The notes beneath the pieces were generated by a model. The model saw only the letters and a program-made list of their open reading frames with translations. It had not been told where the DNA came from and did not search any database. A stretch of 64,000 nucleotides of DNA from Roseibium denhamense (lineage in GTDB: Bacteria > Pseudomonadota > Alphaproteobacteria > Rhizobiales > Stappiaceae): the NCBI RefSeq assembly GCF_009711415.1, contig NZ_SMLZ01000115.1, positions 127,543 through 191,542 on the forward strand. The letters are read 5' to 3'. This document shows positions 9,487 through 16,801 of the stretch, piece after piece. Numbering within the stretch: the first letter of the stretch is position 1; each line of letters starts with the position of its first letter. A program made the position numbers and the translations under genes.

Positions 9487-10641
9487 ATGGACAGTGCGGT
9501 GAACATGGCAGACGAAGACGCTGCGACAACGGCGCCGGGTGCCGGGCTGCACCGCCACAGCGCCGAGCTCAGCATTGTCCTGCCCAGCTTCAATGAAGCC
9601 GAGAACATCCCGATCCTGATCGGCCTGCTCGACAAGACGTTGACCGGCATTGCCTGGGAAGCGATCGTGGTGGATGACAATTCGCCGGACGGCACGGCAG
9701 GTGTGGCGCGTGACATCGCGCTGAAGGATGCCCGTGTCCGCGTCATTCGCCGTATTGGCCGCCGGGGCCTGTCGGGGGCTTGCACCGAGGGGGTTTTGTC
9801 GTCTTCCGCACCTTTTGTGGCTGTCATGGATGCCGATCTGCAGCATGATGAAACCATGCTGCCGAAAATGCTTGCCGAGCTGAAATCGGGGGCATTCGAT
9901 CTGGTTGTCGCAAGCCGCAAGGTCGAGGGCGGTGACATGGGCTCCGGCCTGTCCTCCATCCGCACCTTTGGGTCAAACATTGCCAACGGGCTGGCGCAGC
10001 GCCTGCTTAATGTGACCCTTCAGGACCCCATGAGCGGGTTCTTCATGGTACGCCGGGACCGGGCTGAAGAACTTGCGCCGAAGCTGTCGCCGCAAGGGTT
10101 CAAGATCCTTCTGGATCTGGTGTCGAGTGCTGCCGGAAGTCTCCGCATCAAGGAACTGCCCTTTACCTTCCGCAAACGCCAGCACGGGGAAAGCAAACTC
10201 GATACGCTCGTCACTCTCGACTATTTCGGGTTGCTGCTGGCGAAATATTTCGGCGATGTGGTCTCCGTCCGCTTCCTCATGTTCGGTCTTGTGGGCGCGA
10301 GCGGTTTGTTGGTGCATCTGGTGGCGCTTCGGGCATTTTTGCTAAGCGATGTTTCCTTCAATGGAGCTCAAACAGCCGCATCCTTTGTCGCGATGACCTC
10401 CAACTTCTTCCTGAACAACCAGCTGACCTATCGCGACCGGCGGCTGACGGGCTTGGGTGCGCTTGTTGGTCTGCTCACATTCTATGCGGTCTGTTCGGTG
10501 GGCGTTCTGGCCAATGTGGGTGTTGCCAATCTGATCTATGCCGATCCTGCCTACTGGTGGGTGGCCGGGACCGCCGGTGCCGTGATGGGCGCGGTCTGGA
10601 ACTATGCCGCAAGTTCCGCTCTGACCTGGCGCAAATCCTAA
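9487..10641 (+). CDS. Polyprenyl-phosphate glycosyltransferase (DPM1-like GT2) fused to a GtrA domain
   Basis: The N-terminal GT2 domain (about 28-240) shows SIVLPSFNEAENIPIL, VVDDNSPDGTA, MDADLQHDE (nucleotide-sugar/metal site) and KRQHGESKLD, all features of dolichol/undecaprenyl-phosphate sugar transferases. From about 258 a GtrA-like membrane domain follows with four hydrophobic segments and NFFLNNQLTYRDR. The expected reaction is transfer of a hexose from a nucleotide sugar to polyprenyl phosphate on the cytoplasmic face, with GtrA helping flipping or anchoring. The next gene, 15 bp on, is a GT39 enzyme that would use such a lipid-linked sugar. The donor sugar cannot be told from sequence. 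Confidence 0.92.
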   Translation: MDSAVNMADEDAATTAPGAGLHRHSAELSIVLPSFNEAENIPILIGLLDKTLTGIAWEAIVVDDNSPDGTAGVARDIALKDARVRVIRRIGRRGLSGACTEGVLSSSAPFVAVMDADLQHDETMLPKMLAELKSGAFDLVVASRKVEGGDMGSGLSSIRTFGSNIANGLAQRLLNVTLQDPMSGFFMVRRDRAEELAPKLSPQGFKILLDLVSSAAGSLRIKELPFTFRKRQHGESKLDTLVTLDYFGLLLAKYFGDVVSVRFLMFGLVGASGLLVHLVALRAFLLSDVSFNGAQTAASFVAMTSNFFLNNQLTYRDRRLTGLGALVGLLTFYAVCSVGVLANVGVANLIYADPAYWWVAGTAGAVMGAVWNYAASSALTWRKS

Positions 10642-10656
10642 CGGGATATCTAGTCA

Positions 10657-12171
10657 GTGGCACACGAACCTACATCTCAAAGGCCAATTGCGGACGAACT
10701 GCCGTTTTTCTTGCGCCCTGCCGGCTTGGTGCTGCTGGTGGGCGCACTGACGGCCCTCAAGGTCTTTGCCGCGCTGAATGCGCATTTTGTCGAGGACGAG
10801 GCCTATTACCGGATCTGGGGCCTTTATCCGGCACTCAGCTATTATGATCATCCGCCCATGGTCGGCTGGTGGATCGCTGCGGGCCAGGCGCTTTTCGGCG
10901 ATACGATCTTCGCGGCAAGAGCAATGGTGATCGCATCCGGGGTGATCGGATCGCTGGCGCTCTGGCGCACGGCGGCAATTTTGTTCGACAAGCGCGTTGC
11001 CGGTTGGGCGGTGTTGTTTATGAACACCAGCCTGCTTGTCGGCATCGGCGGCATTCTGGCGACACCTGACGCGCCATCGGTTCTGTTCTGGGGGCTCAGC
11101 TTGTGGGCGCTTGCGGAAGTGTCGGTTTCCAAAAACGCAAACTGGTGGCTGGCGGTCGGTGTGTTTGCAGGCTGCGGCCTCTTGTCAAAATACTCCGTCC
11201 TGTTCCTTGGCGCGGGGATAGTTCTCTGGCTGTTATGGGTGCCCGAGGCACGCCGCTGGTTAAGCGCCTGGCAGCTTTGGGCAGGCGGGTTCCTTGCAAT
11301 CGCGCTGTTTTCGCCGGTGCTCTACTGGAACCACCTTCACGAATGGGCGAGCTTTTACAAACAGTTCGGCCGCGCCGGGGCAACAGACTACACAGCCAAG
11401 TATATCTTCGAGTTTATCGGCGCCCTGCTGGGCCTTCTCAATCCGATCACTGCTGTCTTGGCGGCTTTGGGAGCTGCCGTGCTCTTCAAGGGTCTGCGGC
11501 AAGGCAACAGCGCTGCGAGCCTTTTGATCCTCACCTGCGTGCCGTTTCTGGCCTATCTGCTTTATCACTCGCTTCATTCGCGCGTTCAGGGCAACTGGCC
11601 GGCGCCGCTCTTTCCGGCCTTTGCCATCATGGCAGCTGTCTTTGCCGCTGACGCCGCCCTCCGGACAAAACTCTGGAAGCGTTTTGCGGTTGCTGCGGTT
11701 GTGCTTGGGGTTGGGGTGTCCATCCTTGTGCAGGTCCACGCCGTGTCTCCAATCACCGGGGCTTTTGCGCGCAAGGATCCGACGTTCCAGCTGCGTGGCT
11801 GGCCGGAAATCGGCGGCGCTCTCTCTGCTCTTGCCGAAGAAGAAGGCGCCGGGTTCATCGCAACCACCAGCTACGGCCTGAACGGTCAGATCGATTATCT
11901 GATGAAGGACAGGCTGCCGGTCGTGCAGCTCAATGAGCGGATCCGCTATCTGATGGTGCCTGATCCGGATGTAGCGCTATTTGACGAGACCGGCCTTTAT
12001 GTCGCGATCAAGCGCCGGGACCGTTCGGACCGTTTGGCGCAGACATTTGAAACGGTCACACCGGTCGCGACGCTCACCCGGTCCGTCAAGGGTGTTCCCC
12101 TTGAGGAAATGCGGGTTTACAGGATCAGCGGAAAGAAACGCGCCGTCCTGGAAGACATCAGCTTCCGGTAA
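10657..12171 (+). CDS. Glycosyltransferase family 39 protein (ArnT/PMT-like), multi-pass membrane
   Basis: 504 residues with about 10-12 hydrophobic segments. The luminal acidic motif FVEDEAYYRIWG (about 43-54) and YYDHPPMVGWW (about 62-72) are the hallmark of PMT_2/ArnT enzymes, which transfer a sugar from polyprenyl phosphate to lipid A, protein or another acceptor on the periplasmic side. The start is GTG at 10657, 15 bp after the GT2-GtrA stop, so the two are co-transcribed and probably act in sequence. The roughly 150 C-terminal residues form a soluble domain. The acceptor is unknown; lipid A modification is one option. Confidence 0.9.
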   Translation: MAHEPTSQRPIADELPFFLRPAGLVLLVGALTALKVFAALNAHFVEDEAYYRIWGLYPALSYYDHPPMVGWWIAAGQALFGDTIFAARAMVIASGVIGSLALWRTAAILFDKRVAGWAVLFMNTSLLVGIGGILATPDAPSVLFWGLSLWALAEVSVSKNANWWLAVGVFAGCGLLSKYSVLFLGAGIVLWLLWVPEARRWLSAWQLWAGGFLAIALFSPVLYWNHLHEWASFYKQFGRAGATDYTAKYIFEFIGALLGLLNPITAVLAALGAAVLFKGLRQGNSAASLLILTCVPFLAYLLYHSLHSRVQGNWPAPLFPAFAIMAAVFAADAALRTKLWKRFAVAAVVLGVGVSILVQVHAVSPITGAFARKDPTFQLRGWPEIGGALSALAEEEGAGFIATTSYGLNGQIDYLMKDRLPVVQLNERIRYLMVPDPDVALFDETGLYVAIKRRDRSDRLAQTFETVTPVATLTRSVKGVPLEEMRVYRISGKKRAVLEDISFR

Positions 12172-12276
12172 GCGTGTCCGGATAGGTCAGTTGCAAGGCC
12201 AAGCTGCTTGCAAAGACGGGTTAAATGCCGCAGGGATAGGGCATTCTTTATCTCTTGACCTTTTTATTGGACCGGA

Positions 12277-13074
12277 ATGAAGCGTATTACTCTGGGAGCA
12301 CTGGATTATGGTGTCGCCTTTGGCGTAGACCGCGCGCTTCGGGAACTTGTCGAAAACGGCCGGTTGAGCGCTGTCGGGGCCATTGTTGCGACCGATCTTT
12401 GGCCGCGCGAATTCCGCCCGCTTCAGGAAACCGTTGAACGCGTTGGCAGCCGGGCAATGTTCGGCCTTACCCTTGCCTTTAGCGGAGACCGGGTGTCTCC
12501 GGTCAGTGCGCGCTTGCAAGATGTTCGGGGCGACCGGTTGTTTACCCGCGAGGAGCTTCAAAGGCGGGCCTTCATGAGGATGCTGCCGAAGGATCTGCTG
12601 CTGGAAGAGGCCGGTGCCCAAATGGCCCGCTATGCGGTACTCATGAAGCGGCAGCCGGATTTCGTGGCCGTGCGGGAAGGAATTCTGGCCCGCACCGCGC
12701 TGGCGAAAATCGTGTTTCAAGCCATCGAACAGGCGGATTTCGAACGCCCGCCGCTGATCATTTCACCGGTGCGCTCTGGCCTGAAGACACTGCGCTTGTC
12801 CCGCATGGCGGCAGCGCACGGTCTCAAGATGCTCCCAAAGGCGGACCCGTTGCCGGAGACCGACAAGCCCGAGGAGCTGCACCGGCTCTTGCACAACCAT
12901 TTCGACGGCATGAGCGACATGGCATTCGTTGCCGCGATCCCCGGCCGCGCGGATGACCGGCTCCGGCGGGATGAAAGCCGTGCGAAGATCGCCGTCAGGG
13001 AGTGTCAGTATGAAGTGCTGTCCAGTGATCGCTTCTTTCATACTCTTGATAAGAAGTACGTTTTCCTGAATTGA
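12277..13074 (+). CDS. ChbG/HpnK (YdjC-like) family protein with degenerate active site
   Basis: Active family members are metal-dependent carbohydrate deacetylases. The start MKRITLGALDYGVAFGVDRAL aligns with the family opening VxADDFGxSxGVNxAI, but the Asp pair has become Leu9-Asp10, removing the catalytic-base Asp. The GLHL metal histidine reads GLTL (about 68-71), and the usual HxDSHxH segment reads PDFVAVREGIL (about 128-138). At least three metal or catalytic residues are therefore missing, and deacetylase activity is doubtful. It follows the GT39 gene by 105 bp and is followed by a terminator, so it probably belongs to the operon. A sugar-binding or structural role is possible. Confidence 0.75.
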   Translation: MKRITLGALDYGVAFGVDRALRELVENGRLSAVGAIVATDLWPREFRPLQETVERVGSRAMFGLTLAFSGDRVSPVSARLQDVRGDRLFTREELQRRAFMRMLPKDLLLEEAGAQMARYAVLMKRQPDFVAVREGILARTALAKIVFQAIEQADFERPPLIISPVRSGLKTLRLSRMAAAHGLKMLPKADPLPETDKPEELHRLLHNHFDGMSDMAFVAAIPGRADDRLRRDESRAKIAVRECQYEVLSSDRFFHTLDKKYVFLN

Positions 13075-13082
13075 TGGATGAA

Positions 13083-13120
13083 CGAAAAAACGGCCCTGCG
13101 GGGAACAGAGCCGTTTTTCG
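13083..13120 (+). terminator. Terminator of the glycosyltransferase operon
   Basis: CGAAAAAACGGC (13083-13094) pairs with GCCGTTTTTCG (13110-13120) around a 15-nt loop. The A and T tracts make it potentially bidirectional. It begins 9 bp after the ChbG-like stop codon. Confidence 0.8.
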
Positions 13121-13195
13121 TGGAGGTCACGGAAGAGGGGGAGGGGCGGCCCCGCTTCCATGTTTTTAGATATAGGGTTAGTTTGACAAAGTGCA

Positions 13196-13211
13196 CGTGA
13201 TGGGCATCACA
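13196..13211. promoter_or_regulatory. CRP/FNR-class palindrome upstream of the Crp-family gene
   Basis: CGTGATGGGCATCACA matches the CRP half-sites (TGTGA-N6-TCACA) at nine of ten positions and is a 14-bp inverted repeat, GTGATG-GG-CATCAC. It lies about 120 bp before the GTG start at 13334. Autoregulation or control by another Crp-family protein is inference. Confidence 0.45.
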
Positions 13212-13333
13212 AGTTTTCTCTTCATGGGAAAACGTTGAATGTGCACCAGCAAGTATCGTGGAACCGGTCAGAACGGGCCTCTCGACCCTCTCGGGTTGAT
13301 TAATGTCTGATCCGGTGGCGGCAGGGGGAACCA

Positions 13334-14023
13334 GTGGCGGAAATCAAGGATTTTTTGAAGAACAGCTTTTCTCTGGAAGGGCTGGACCCGGATCTGGCCG
13401 TCGGGCTGTCCAGACTGGCGCGCCCCATGAAGATCAATGCCGGCAGTATCCTGTTCGAGAACGGAGATCCGGGAAACGGATGTTACGCTGTCCTTGAGGG
13501 CTCGCTGAAGGTCTCCCTCCTGTCAGTGGAGGGAGATGAGCAGTTGCTGGCCGTTTTGGGGCCGGGGGATCTGGTGGGCGAACTGGCGCTTCTGGATGGC
13601 CGTCCGCGGTCGGCGACCGTCAGTGCTTTGAAAGAGGCGCAGCTGGCCTTTATCGACAAGGCGGCCTTCCAGCGCTATGCCGATGAAAACCCGGCGGTCT
13701 ACCGTCACATGCTTTGCATCGTCGGAAAGCGGCTGCGTCACGCCAATGATGTTCTGGCGGCCCGCTCGTTTCTTCCGCTTCCCGGCCGGGTCGCACAAAC
13801 CCTGCTGCAGCTGTCGGAAACCTTCGGCAAACAGCTGGATGATGGGCGGATGCTCATCCACTACAAGCTCAGCCAGGCCGACATTGCAAACATGGCGGGG
13901 GCTGCCCGCGAGAATGTCAGCCGGGTTTTGAATGACTGGAAACGCTCCGGCACGATCAGCCGTATTTCAGGCTATTATTGCCTGGAGCAGATCGAGTTTC
14001 TGGAGCAAGCCTCAACGCTTTAA
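13334..14023 (+). CDS. Crp/Fnr family transcriptional regulator
   Basis: 229 residues. A cyclic-nucleotide-binding-like beta-roll spans about 15-130, with GDLVGELALLDGRPRSATVSAL at 78-99; that is the cAMP-loop region, with Glu and Arg-Ser retained. A long dimer helix follows, then a helix-turn-helix, LSQADIANMAGAARENVSRVLNDW (about 178-201). No N-terminal cysteine cluster is present, so this is not an oxygen-sensing FNR; cAMP binding or ligand-free control are both possible. The GTG start has AGGGGGAA just upstream. Its stop codon overlaps the stop of the convergent Rrf2 gene. Position next to an NsrR-like gene and a haemoglobin suggests a link to respiration or NO stress, as inference. Confidence 0.9.
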   Translation: MAEIKDFLKNSFSLEGLDPDLAVGLSRLARPMKINAGSILFENGDPGNGCYAVLEGSLKVSLLSVEGDEQLLAVLGPGDLVGELALLDGRPRSATVSALKEAQLAFIDKAAFQRYADENPAVYRHMLCIVGKRLRHANDVLAARSFLPLPGRVAQTLLQLSETFGKQLDDGRMLIHYKLSQADIANMAGAARENVSRVLNDWKRSGTISRISGYYCLEQIEFLEQASTL

Positions 14024-14457
14024 TCAGCTCCCGGTTCCGGCAATGGCGGAAGCACCTGTGTTTCCGCCAGGATGTCTTCAAGGGTTTGGCTGTTCAGGCT
14101 TTCTAGGAAGCTTTCGGCCGCTCTCGCCATGGCGCCCTTGAGGGCGCATCGGGGCAGAAACGCGCAACCCGCCGGTTCTGCCTTCAGGCAGGCCACGACC
14201 CCAAGGTCCGGCTCGATCAGCCGGACAACCTCGCCAAGCGCAATCTTGTCAGGTGCGGTTGCAAGCCTGATACCGCCGCCGCGGCCCCGGGTTGTTTCCA
14301 GGTAGCCGCCCTTGGCGAGCTCCGCCACGATTTTCATAACATGTGATTTGGCCAGACCGAGCTGCTTCGTCAACTTGTCGACGGTTTGCGGAGCGCGTGC
14401 CTGGCCTGTGGCCATCAAGATTCTCAAGGCAAAATCGCTGGCCTGACTGATGCGCAT
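14020..14457 (-). CDS. nsrR: Rrf2-family regulator, NsrR-like nitric oxide sensor
   Basis: 145 residues with an N-terminal winged helix (MRISQASDFALRILM; recognition region AKSHVMKIVAEL; wing TTRGRGGGIRLA). Three cysteines, Cys90, Cys98 and Cys104, sit in VACLKAEPAGCAFLPRCALKG and occupy nearly the same places as the Fe-S ligands of E. coli NsrR (91, 96, 102), so an NO-sensitive Fe-S repressor is likely. IscR, the closest relative with a similar cluster, has different spacing and isc neighbours. It is divergent from a truncated haemoglobin gene, with NsrR-like palindromes in the 97 bp between. The symbol rests on the cysteines and the context. Confidence 0.82.
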   Translation of the reverse strand: MRISQASDFALRILMATGQARAPQTVDKLTKQLGLAKSHVMKIVAELAKGGYLETTRGRGGGIRLATAPDKIALGEVVRLIEPDLGVVACLKAEPAGCAFLPRCALKGAMARAAESFLESLNSQTLEDILAETQVLPPLPEPGAD

Positions 14458-14472
14458 GGCAGGGCCTCAAAA

Positions 14473-14495
14473 AACATTCATCTCAGATGTTGATT
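14473..14495. promoter_or_regulatory. Possible second NsrR half-palindrome near the regulator's own start
   Basis: AACATTCATCTCAGATGTT is an inverted repeat (AACAT-N9-ATGTT) 15 bp before the Rrf2 start codon. Its AACATTCAT is the reverse complement of ATGAATGTT in the stronger site at 14520-14542. Match to the E. coli NsrR consensus is weak (about 14 of 23), so autoregulation is only suggested. Confidence 0.4.
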
Positions 14496-14519
14496 TTAGA
14501 GGAGCTTTGTGCGAATTAA

Positions 14520-14542
14520 AAGATGCATATGAAATGAATGTT
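14520..14542. promoter_or_regulatory. NsrR-type operator upstream of the truncated haemoglobin gene
   Basis: AAGATGCATATGAAATGAATGTT agrees with the E. coli NsrR consensus AAGATGCATTTAAAATGCATCTT (as I recall it) at 19 of 23 positions, with the AAGATGCAT half intact. It ends 12 bp before the haemoglobin ATG at 14555. A repressor bound here would block transcription or early elongation of the haemoglobin gene. Confidence 0.6.
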
Positions 14543-14554
14543 ATGGAGGGGCTC

Positions 14555-15034
14555 ATGGACGCCCGGCAATCAAGACAGGAAGCGCGCACTGGACTGCAGG
14601 AGCAGCTTTCAGCTTACTCAGACAGGCTGACCCGGTTCGAAGAGATCACACCGGAAGCGGTCCATGTTCTGGTGCATACATTTTACGGCTGTGTCCGGCA
14701 GCATCCGCGACTCGGCGAGATTTTTGAACGGCGTCTTGAGGGGCAATGGCCCGCGCACCTGGCGAAAATGGAAAGCTTTTGGCAGTCGGTTCTTTTGAAA
14801 AACGGTGCCTATAAAGGCCGGCCTGTGCCCGTGCACTTGAAACAGAAGGAACTGGTCAGCGCAGACTACGGCGAATGGCTGGATGTTTTCCGCCCTATTG
14901 CCAATGCGCTTTTCGTTCCGGAGAAAGCCGAAGAAATCATCTCAGTGGCGGAACGTATCGCTCAGAGCCTTTGGTACGCCTGTTTCGGGACAGCCGGGGC
15001 CGCTGCGCCCGCCAGCCTATCATCCAGATCCTGA
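14555..15034 (+). CDS. Group III truncated haemoglobin
   Basis: 159 residues. The block WPAHLAKMESFWQSVLLKNG, followed by the proximal histidine in RPVPVHLKQ, is diagnostic of group III truncated globins such as Campylobacter Ctb. HTFYGCVRQHPRLGEIFE forms the B-E helices with the distal Tyr and Phe region. The ATG at 14555 is chosen because GGAGGG lies 5 nt upstream; an in-frame ATG at 14450 would run across the operator. The expected role is binding or detoxifying NO/O2 under low oxygen. Two small membrane-protein genes follow at 13 and 10 bp spacing, so an operon is likely, with NsrR-like control from the divergent gene. Confidence 0.9.
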   Translation: MDARQSRQEARTGLQEQLSAYSDRLTRFEEITPEAVHVLVHTFYGCVRQHPRLGEIFERRLEGQWPAHLAKMESFWQSVLLKNGAYKGRPVPVHLKQKELVSADYGEWLDVFRPIANALFVPEKAEEIISVAERIAQSLWYACFGTAGAAAPASLSSRS

Positions 15035-15047
15035 GAGGAAAAAAGAC

Positions 15048-15272
15048 ATGTTGCCCGCAATCGTTTTGATCGCCGAGGGGCTGGTTGTCCTTTGGTTCGC
15101 CGGATTCATGACGATGATCATGTCCATGTACCTGGAGTCCCGGTCCATGCCGGTGCCGCGCCTCGATCTCGCCGCCCGCACCCTGATCGGCAGCGCGAAG
15201 CTCGCGTTTGTGACGGGGATGCTTGCCCTTTTTGTGCTGACTTTTTTGGAACTGCCAGGTATTGCAGGCTAA
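15048..15272 (+). CDS. Small two-helix membrane protein, unknown function
   Basis: 74 residues. Two hydrophobic segments are visible (about 2-27, AIVLIAEGLVVLWFAGFMTMIMSMYL, and about 50-68, SAKLAFVTGMLALFVLTFL), joined by a short loop containing SRSMPVPRLD. GAGAGGAAAAAAGAC precedes the ATG. It begins 13 bp after the truncated haemoglobin stop and ends 10 bp before another tiny membrane gene, which argues for one transcript under NsrR-like control. I do not recognise the family. A role in anchoring the haemoglobin or assisting a respiratory complex is conceivable but has no direct support. Confidence 0.7.
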   Translation: MLPAIVLIAEGLVVLWFAGFMTMIMSMYLESRSMPVPRLDLAARTLIGSAKLAFVTGMLALFVLTFLELPGIAG

Positions 15273-15282
15273 GGAGCTGCTG

Positions 15283-15390
15283 ATGTCTAAACACACACTG
15301 ATCAATCGCGGCCTGCCGATCTTCCTGATCTGGGTCGCTGCCCCCATGCCCCTGTGGATCATGGGAGGCCTGATCCGGATCTATGGCTGA
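15283..15390 (+). CDS. 35-residue single-pass membrane microprotein
   Basis: Reads MSKHTLINRGLPIFLIWVAA then PMPLWIMGGLIRIYG and stops at TGA 15388-15390. AAGGAGCTGCTG before the ATG is a strong ribosome site, and the gene is packed 10 bp behind the preceding small membrane gene. One hydrophobic stretch (about 11-27) with basic residues on both sides suggests a single membrane helix. Size and setting resemble small subunits or assembly factors of membrane complexes. Existence is inferred from spacing, ribosome site and composition; no homologue is known to me. Confidence 0.6.
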   Translation: MSKHTLINRGLPIFLIWVAAPMPLWIMGGLIRIYG

Positions 15391-15451
15391 TGCCGCTTTG
15401 TAATTTCGCCGCCTGCCGATAGTCTTGCCCGATTGAAGCGGGAGGATCTTA

Positions 15452-15838
15452 ATGAGCGACGAGCTGCCTCAAGGCGACCTGACACTCAGGACTATGGCCA
15501 TGCCGGCCGACACCAATGCGTCCGGCGACATTTTCGGGGGGTGGGTGCTCAGCCAAATGGATTTGGCGGGCGGAATTTCCGCGGGCCAGCGGGCCGAAGG
15601 CCGTGTCGTCACCATTGCTGTCGACAAGATGAAGTTCATCCAGCCGGTGCATGTCGGGGACGTCCTTTGCATATACACAGAAATTGGCCGGATTGGCACG
15701 TCGTCCATGGAGATCAAACTGGAGGCCTGGGCCCTCCGGCACCGGTTTGGCCACCGCGAGAAGGTGACCGAGGCGATCTTCACGATGGTTGCGGTCGATG
15801 AAAACGGCAAACCGCGTCCCGTGCCAAAGGCGCACTAA
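15452..15838 (+). CDS. Acyl-CoA thioesterase, hotdog fold (YciA-like)
   Basis: 128 residues with the YciA/BACH-type signature: MPADTNASGDIFGGWVLSQMDLAGG (16-40), where the Asp in GDIF and the helix GGWVLSQMD form the active site. VDKMKFIQPVHVGDVLCIYTEI is the following strand-helix block. It hydrolyses acyl-CoA in the cytosol, probably short to medium chain. GGAGGATCTTA precedes the ATG. It stands alone between the haemoglobin operon and a repeat region. Confidence 0.92.
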   Translation: MSDELPQGDLTLRTMAMPADTNASGDIFGGWVLSQMDLAGGISAGQRAEGRVVTIAVDKMKFIQPVHVGDVLCIYTEIGRIGTSSMEIKLEAWALRHRFGHREKVTEAIFTMVAVDENGKPRPVPKAH

Positions 15839-15983
15839 CCTTCTGAAAATAGGACATGGTTTGGCAGAGCTGTGCGCGGCGGGACTTTGGAAGTCATCGC
15901 CCGGTCATGGTTCTGCTTCGTCCGGTGCGCGCAGGATTGCGCGCACGCACCGATCTAAACAGTGGGACATCAGGTCCGATCCA

Positions 15984-16088
15984 AGAGCGTGTCGCATTAA
16001 ACTGGTTGCGAAGTGCTTTGGCTTTCGCGTTGAAATCATTGATTTCAGGCAGCGAAAGACAAATGCGATTTGCTCTAGATGCAACACG
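15984..16088. repeat. Intergenic hairpin repeat, family 2, copy C
   Basis: Lies in the gene-free stretch 15839-16227, which holds nothing else I can support. Nested inverted arms are visible: AGAGC...GCTCT outside, TCGCATT with AATGCGA next, and CTTTCGCGTTGAAATC with GATTTCAGGCAGCGAAAG around a 3-nt loop. A diverged copy lies at 18658-18760, matching at AGCG, TTTAA/TTAAA, AGTG, the TTGCGTTGAAATC core, GTCAGG, AAAGAC and CTCGATGCA. Confidence 0.7.
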
Positions 16089-16227
16089 CCCACAGGTGCC
16101 GGATTGAACCGGCCATGCCTCGAAAACCTGGCGTGATGCAGCGTGGTCAAGACACAATAGCCCACCCGTCGCGCTGAAACTCCGGATTTCAAGCGGCGCC
16201 AACAGTCTTTGGAATACTAAACGAGCT

Positions 16228-16554
16228 TTAGGTGGCAGGGGCCGTTGATGAATTCATCTTGCGACGATTCAAGATATCGGCGAACAGATCTTCATCGACG
16301 GCGCACGTGCAGCCATCTGACCAGAGCTGAAGCAACATATGCAGCCGGTCGATCCGTTCATCTTTTGAAAGCGGGGCCTTGTGCCGTGGCAGCCCGCCGA
16401 TCAAGCGCAGGGATTTCATCCGCGCCAGAACACAGTCTTCCGCTGCTTGTTGCCAAACAACCGGATTCGCGATTTCGGGCCGCGATACCCCAAGCACACT
16501 GATCAATTTAGCTGCCTCTCCAGCAAGGGTTGTACAGTACAAAAAATCCTCCAT
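16228..16554 (-). CDS. Hypothetical protein, 108 residues
   Basis: A soluble, mostly helical small protein of unknown family. It contains KAPLSKDERIDRLHMLLQLW followed by SDGCTCAVDEDLFADIL, with a Cys-x-Cys pair near 82-84 that might bind metal. GGGAGACCG before the ATG is a good ribosome site, which supports a real gene. Nothing adjacent suggests a function: it is isolated between repeat copy C and the DUF1275 gene. Confidence 0.55.
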   Translation of the reverse strand: MEDFLYCTTLAGEAAKLISVLGVSRPEIANPVVWQQAAEDCVLARMKSLRLIGGLPRHKAPLSKDERIDRLHMLLQLWSDGCTCAVDEDLFADILNRRKMNSSTAPAT

Positions 16555-16801
16555 CGGTCTCCCGAGGAGGACTGGCGCATTGGATGAAACCGCTTAGTTG
16601 CCGGTCGCCCATTCGGGTTCTCCAGCCACATCCCTGATGCGGAAACCACCTTGCCCGGTTCGGCAGGTTGGCGAGGGCGCCAGCCCTTCTCTTGATGATG
16701 AGGGGTGTATGCCATGACTTTCGCCCCTTGGCAAGAACGTCCGCGCATGTCAGATCTGCGCCCGGCGAATAAAACGCGCTGTGTGAAAACGAAGGTGGTG
16801 A

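Noticed and set aside
14450..14554. Upstream ATG for the truncated haemoglobin
   Set aside because: It would translate through the NsrR-like operator and adds 35 residues with no family match; GGAGGG favours the ATG at 14555.
16503..16748. 81-codon minus-strand frame overlapping the 108-residue hypothetical gene
   Set aside because: Overlaps a better supported gene and lacks a ribosome site; left out.
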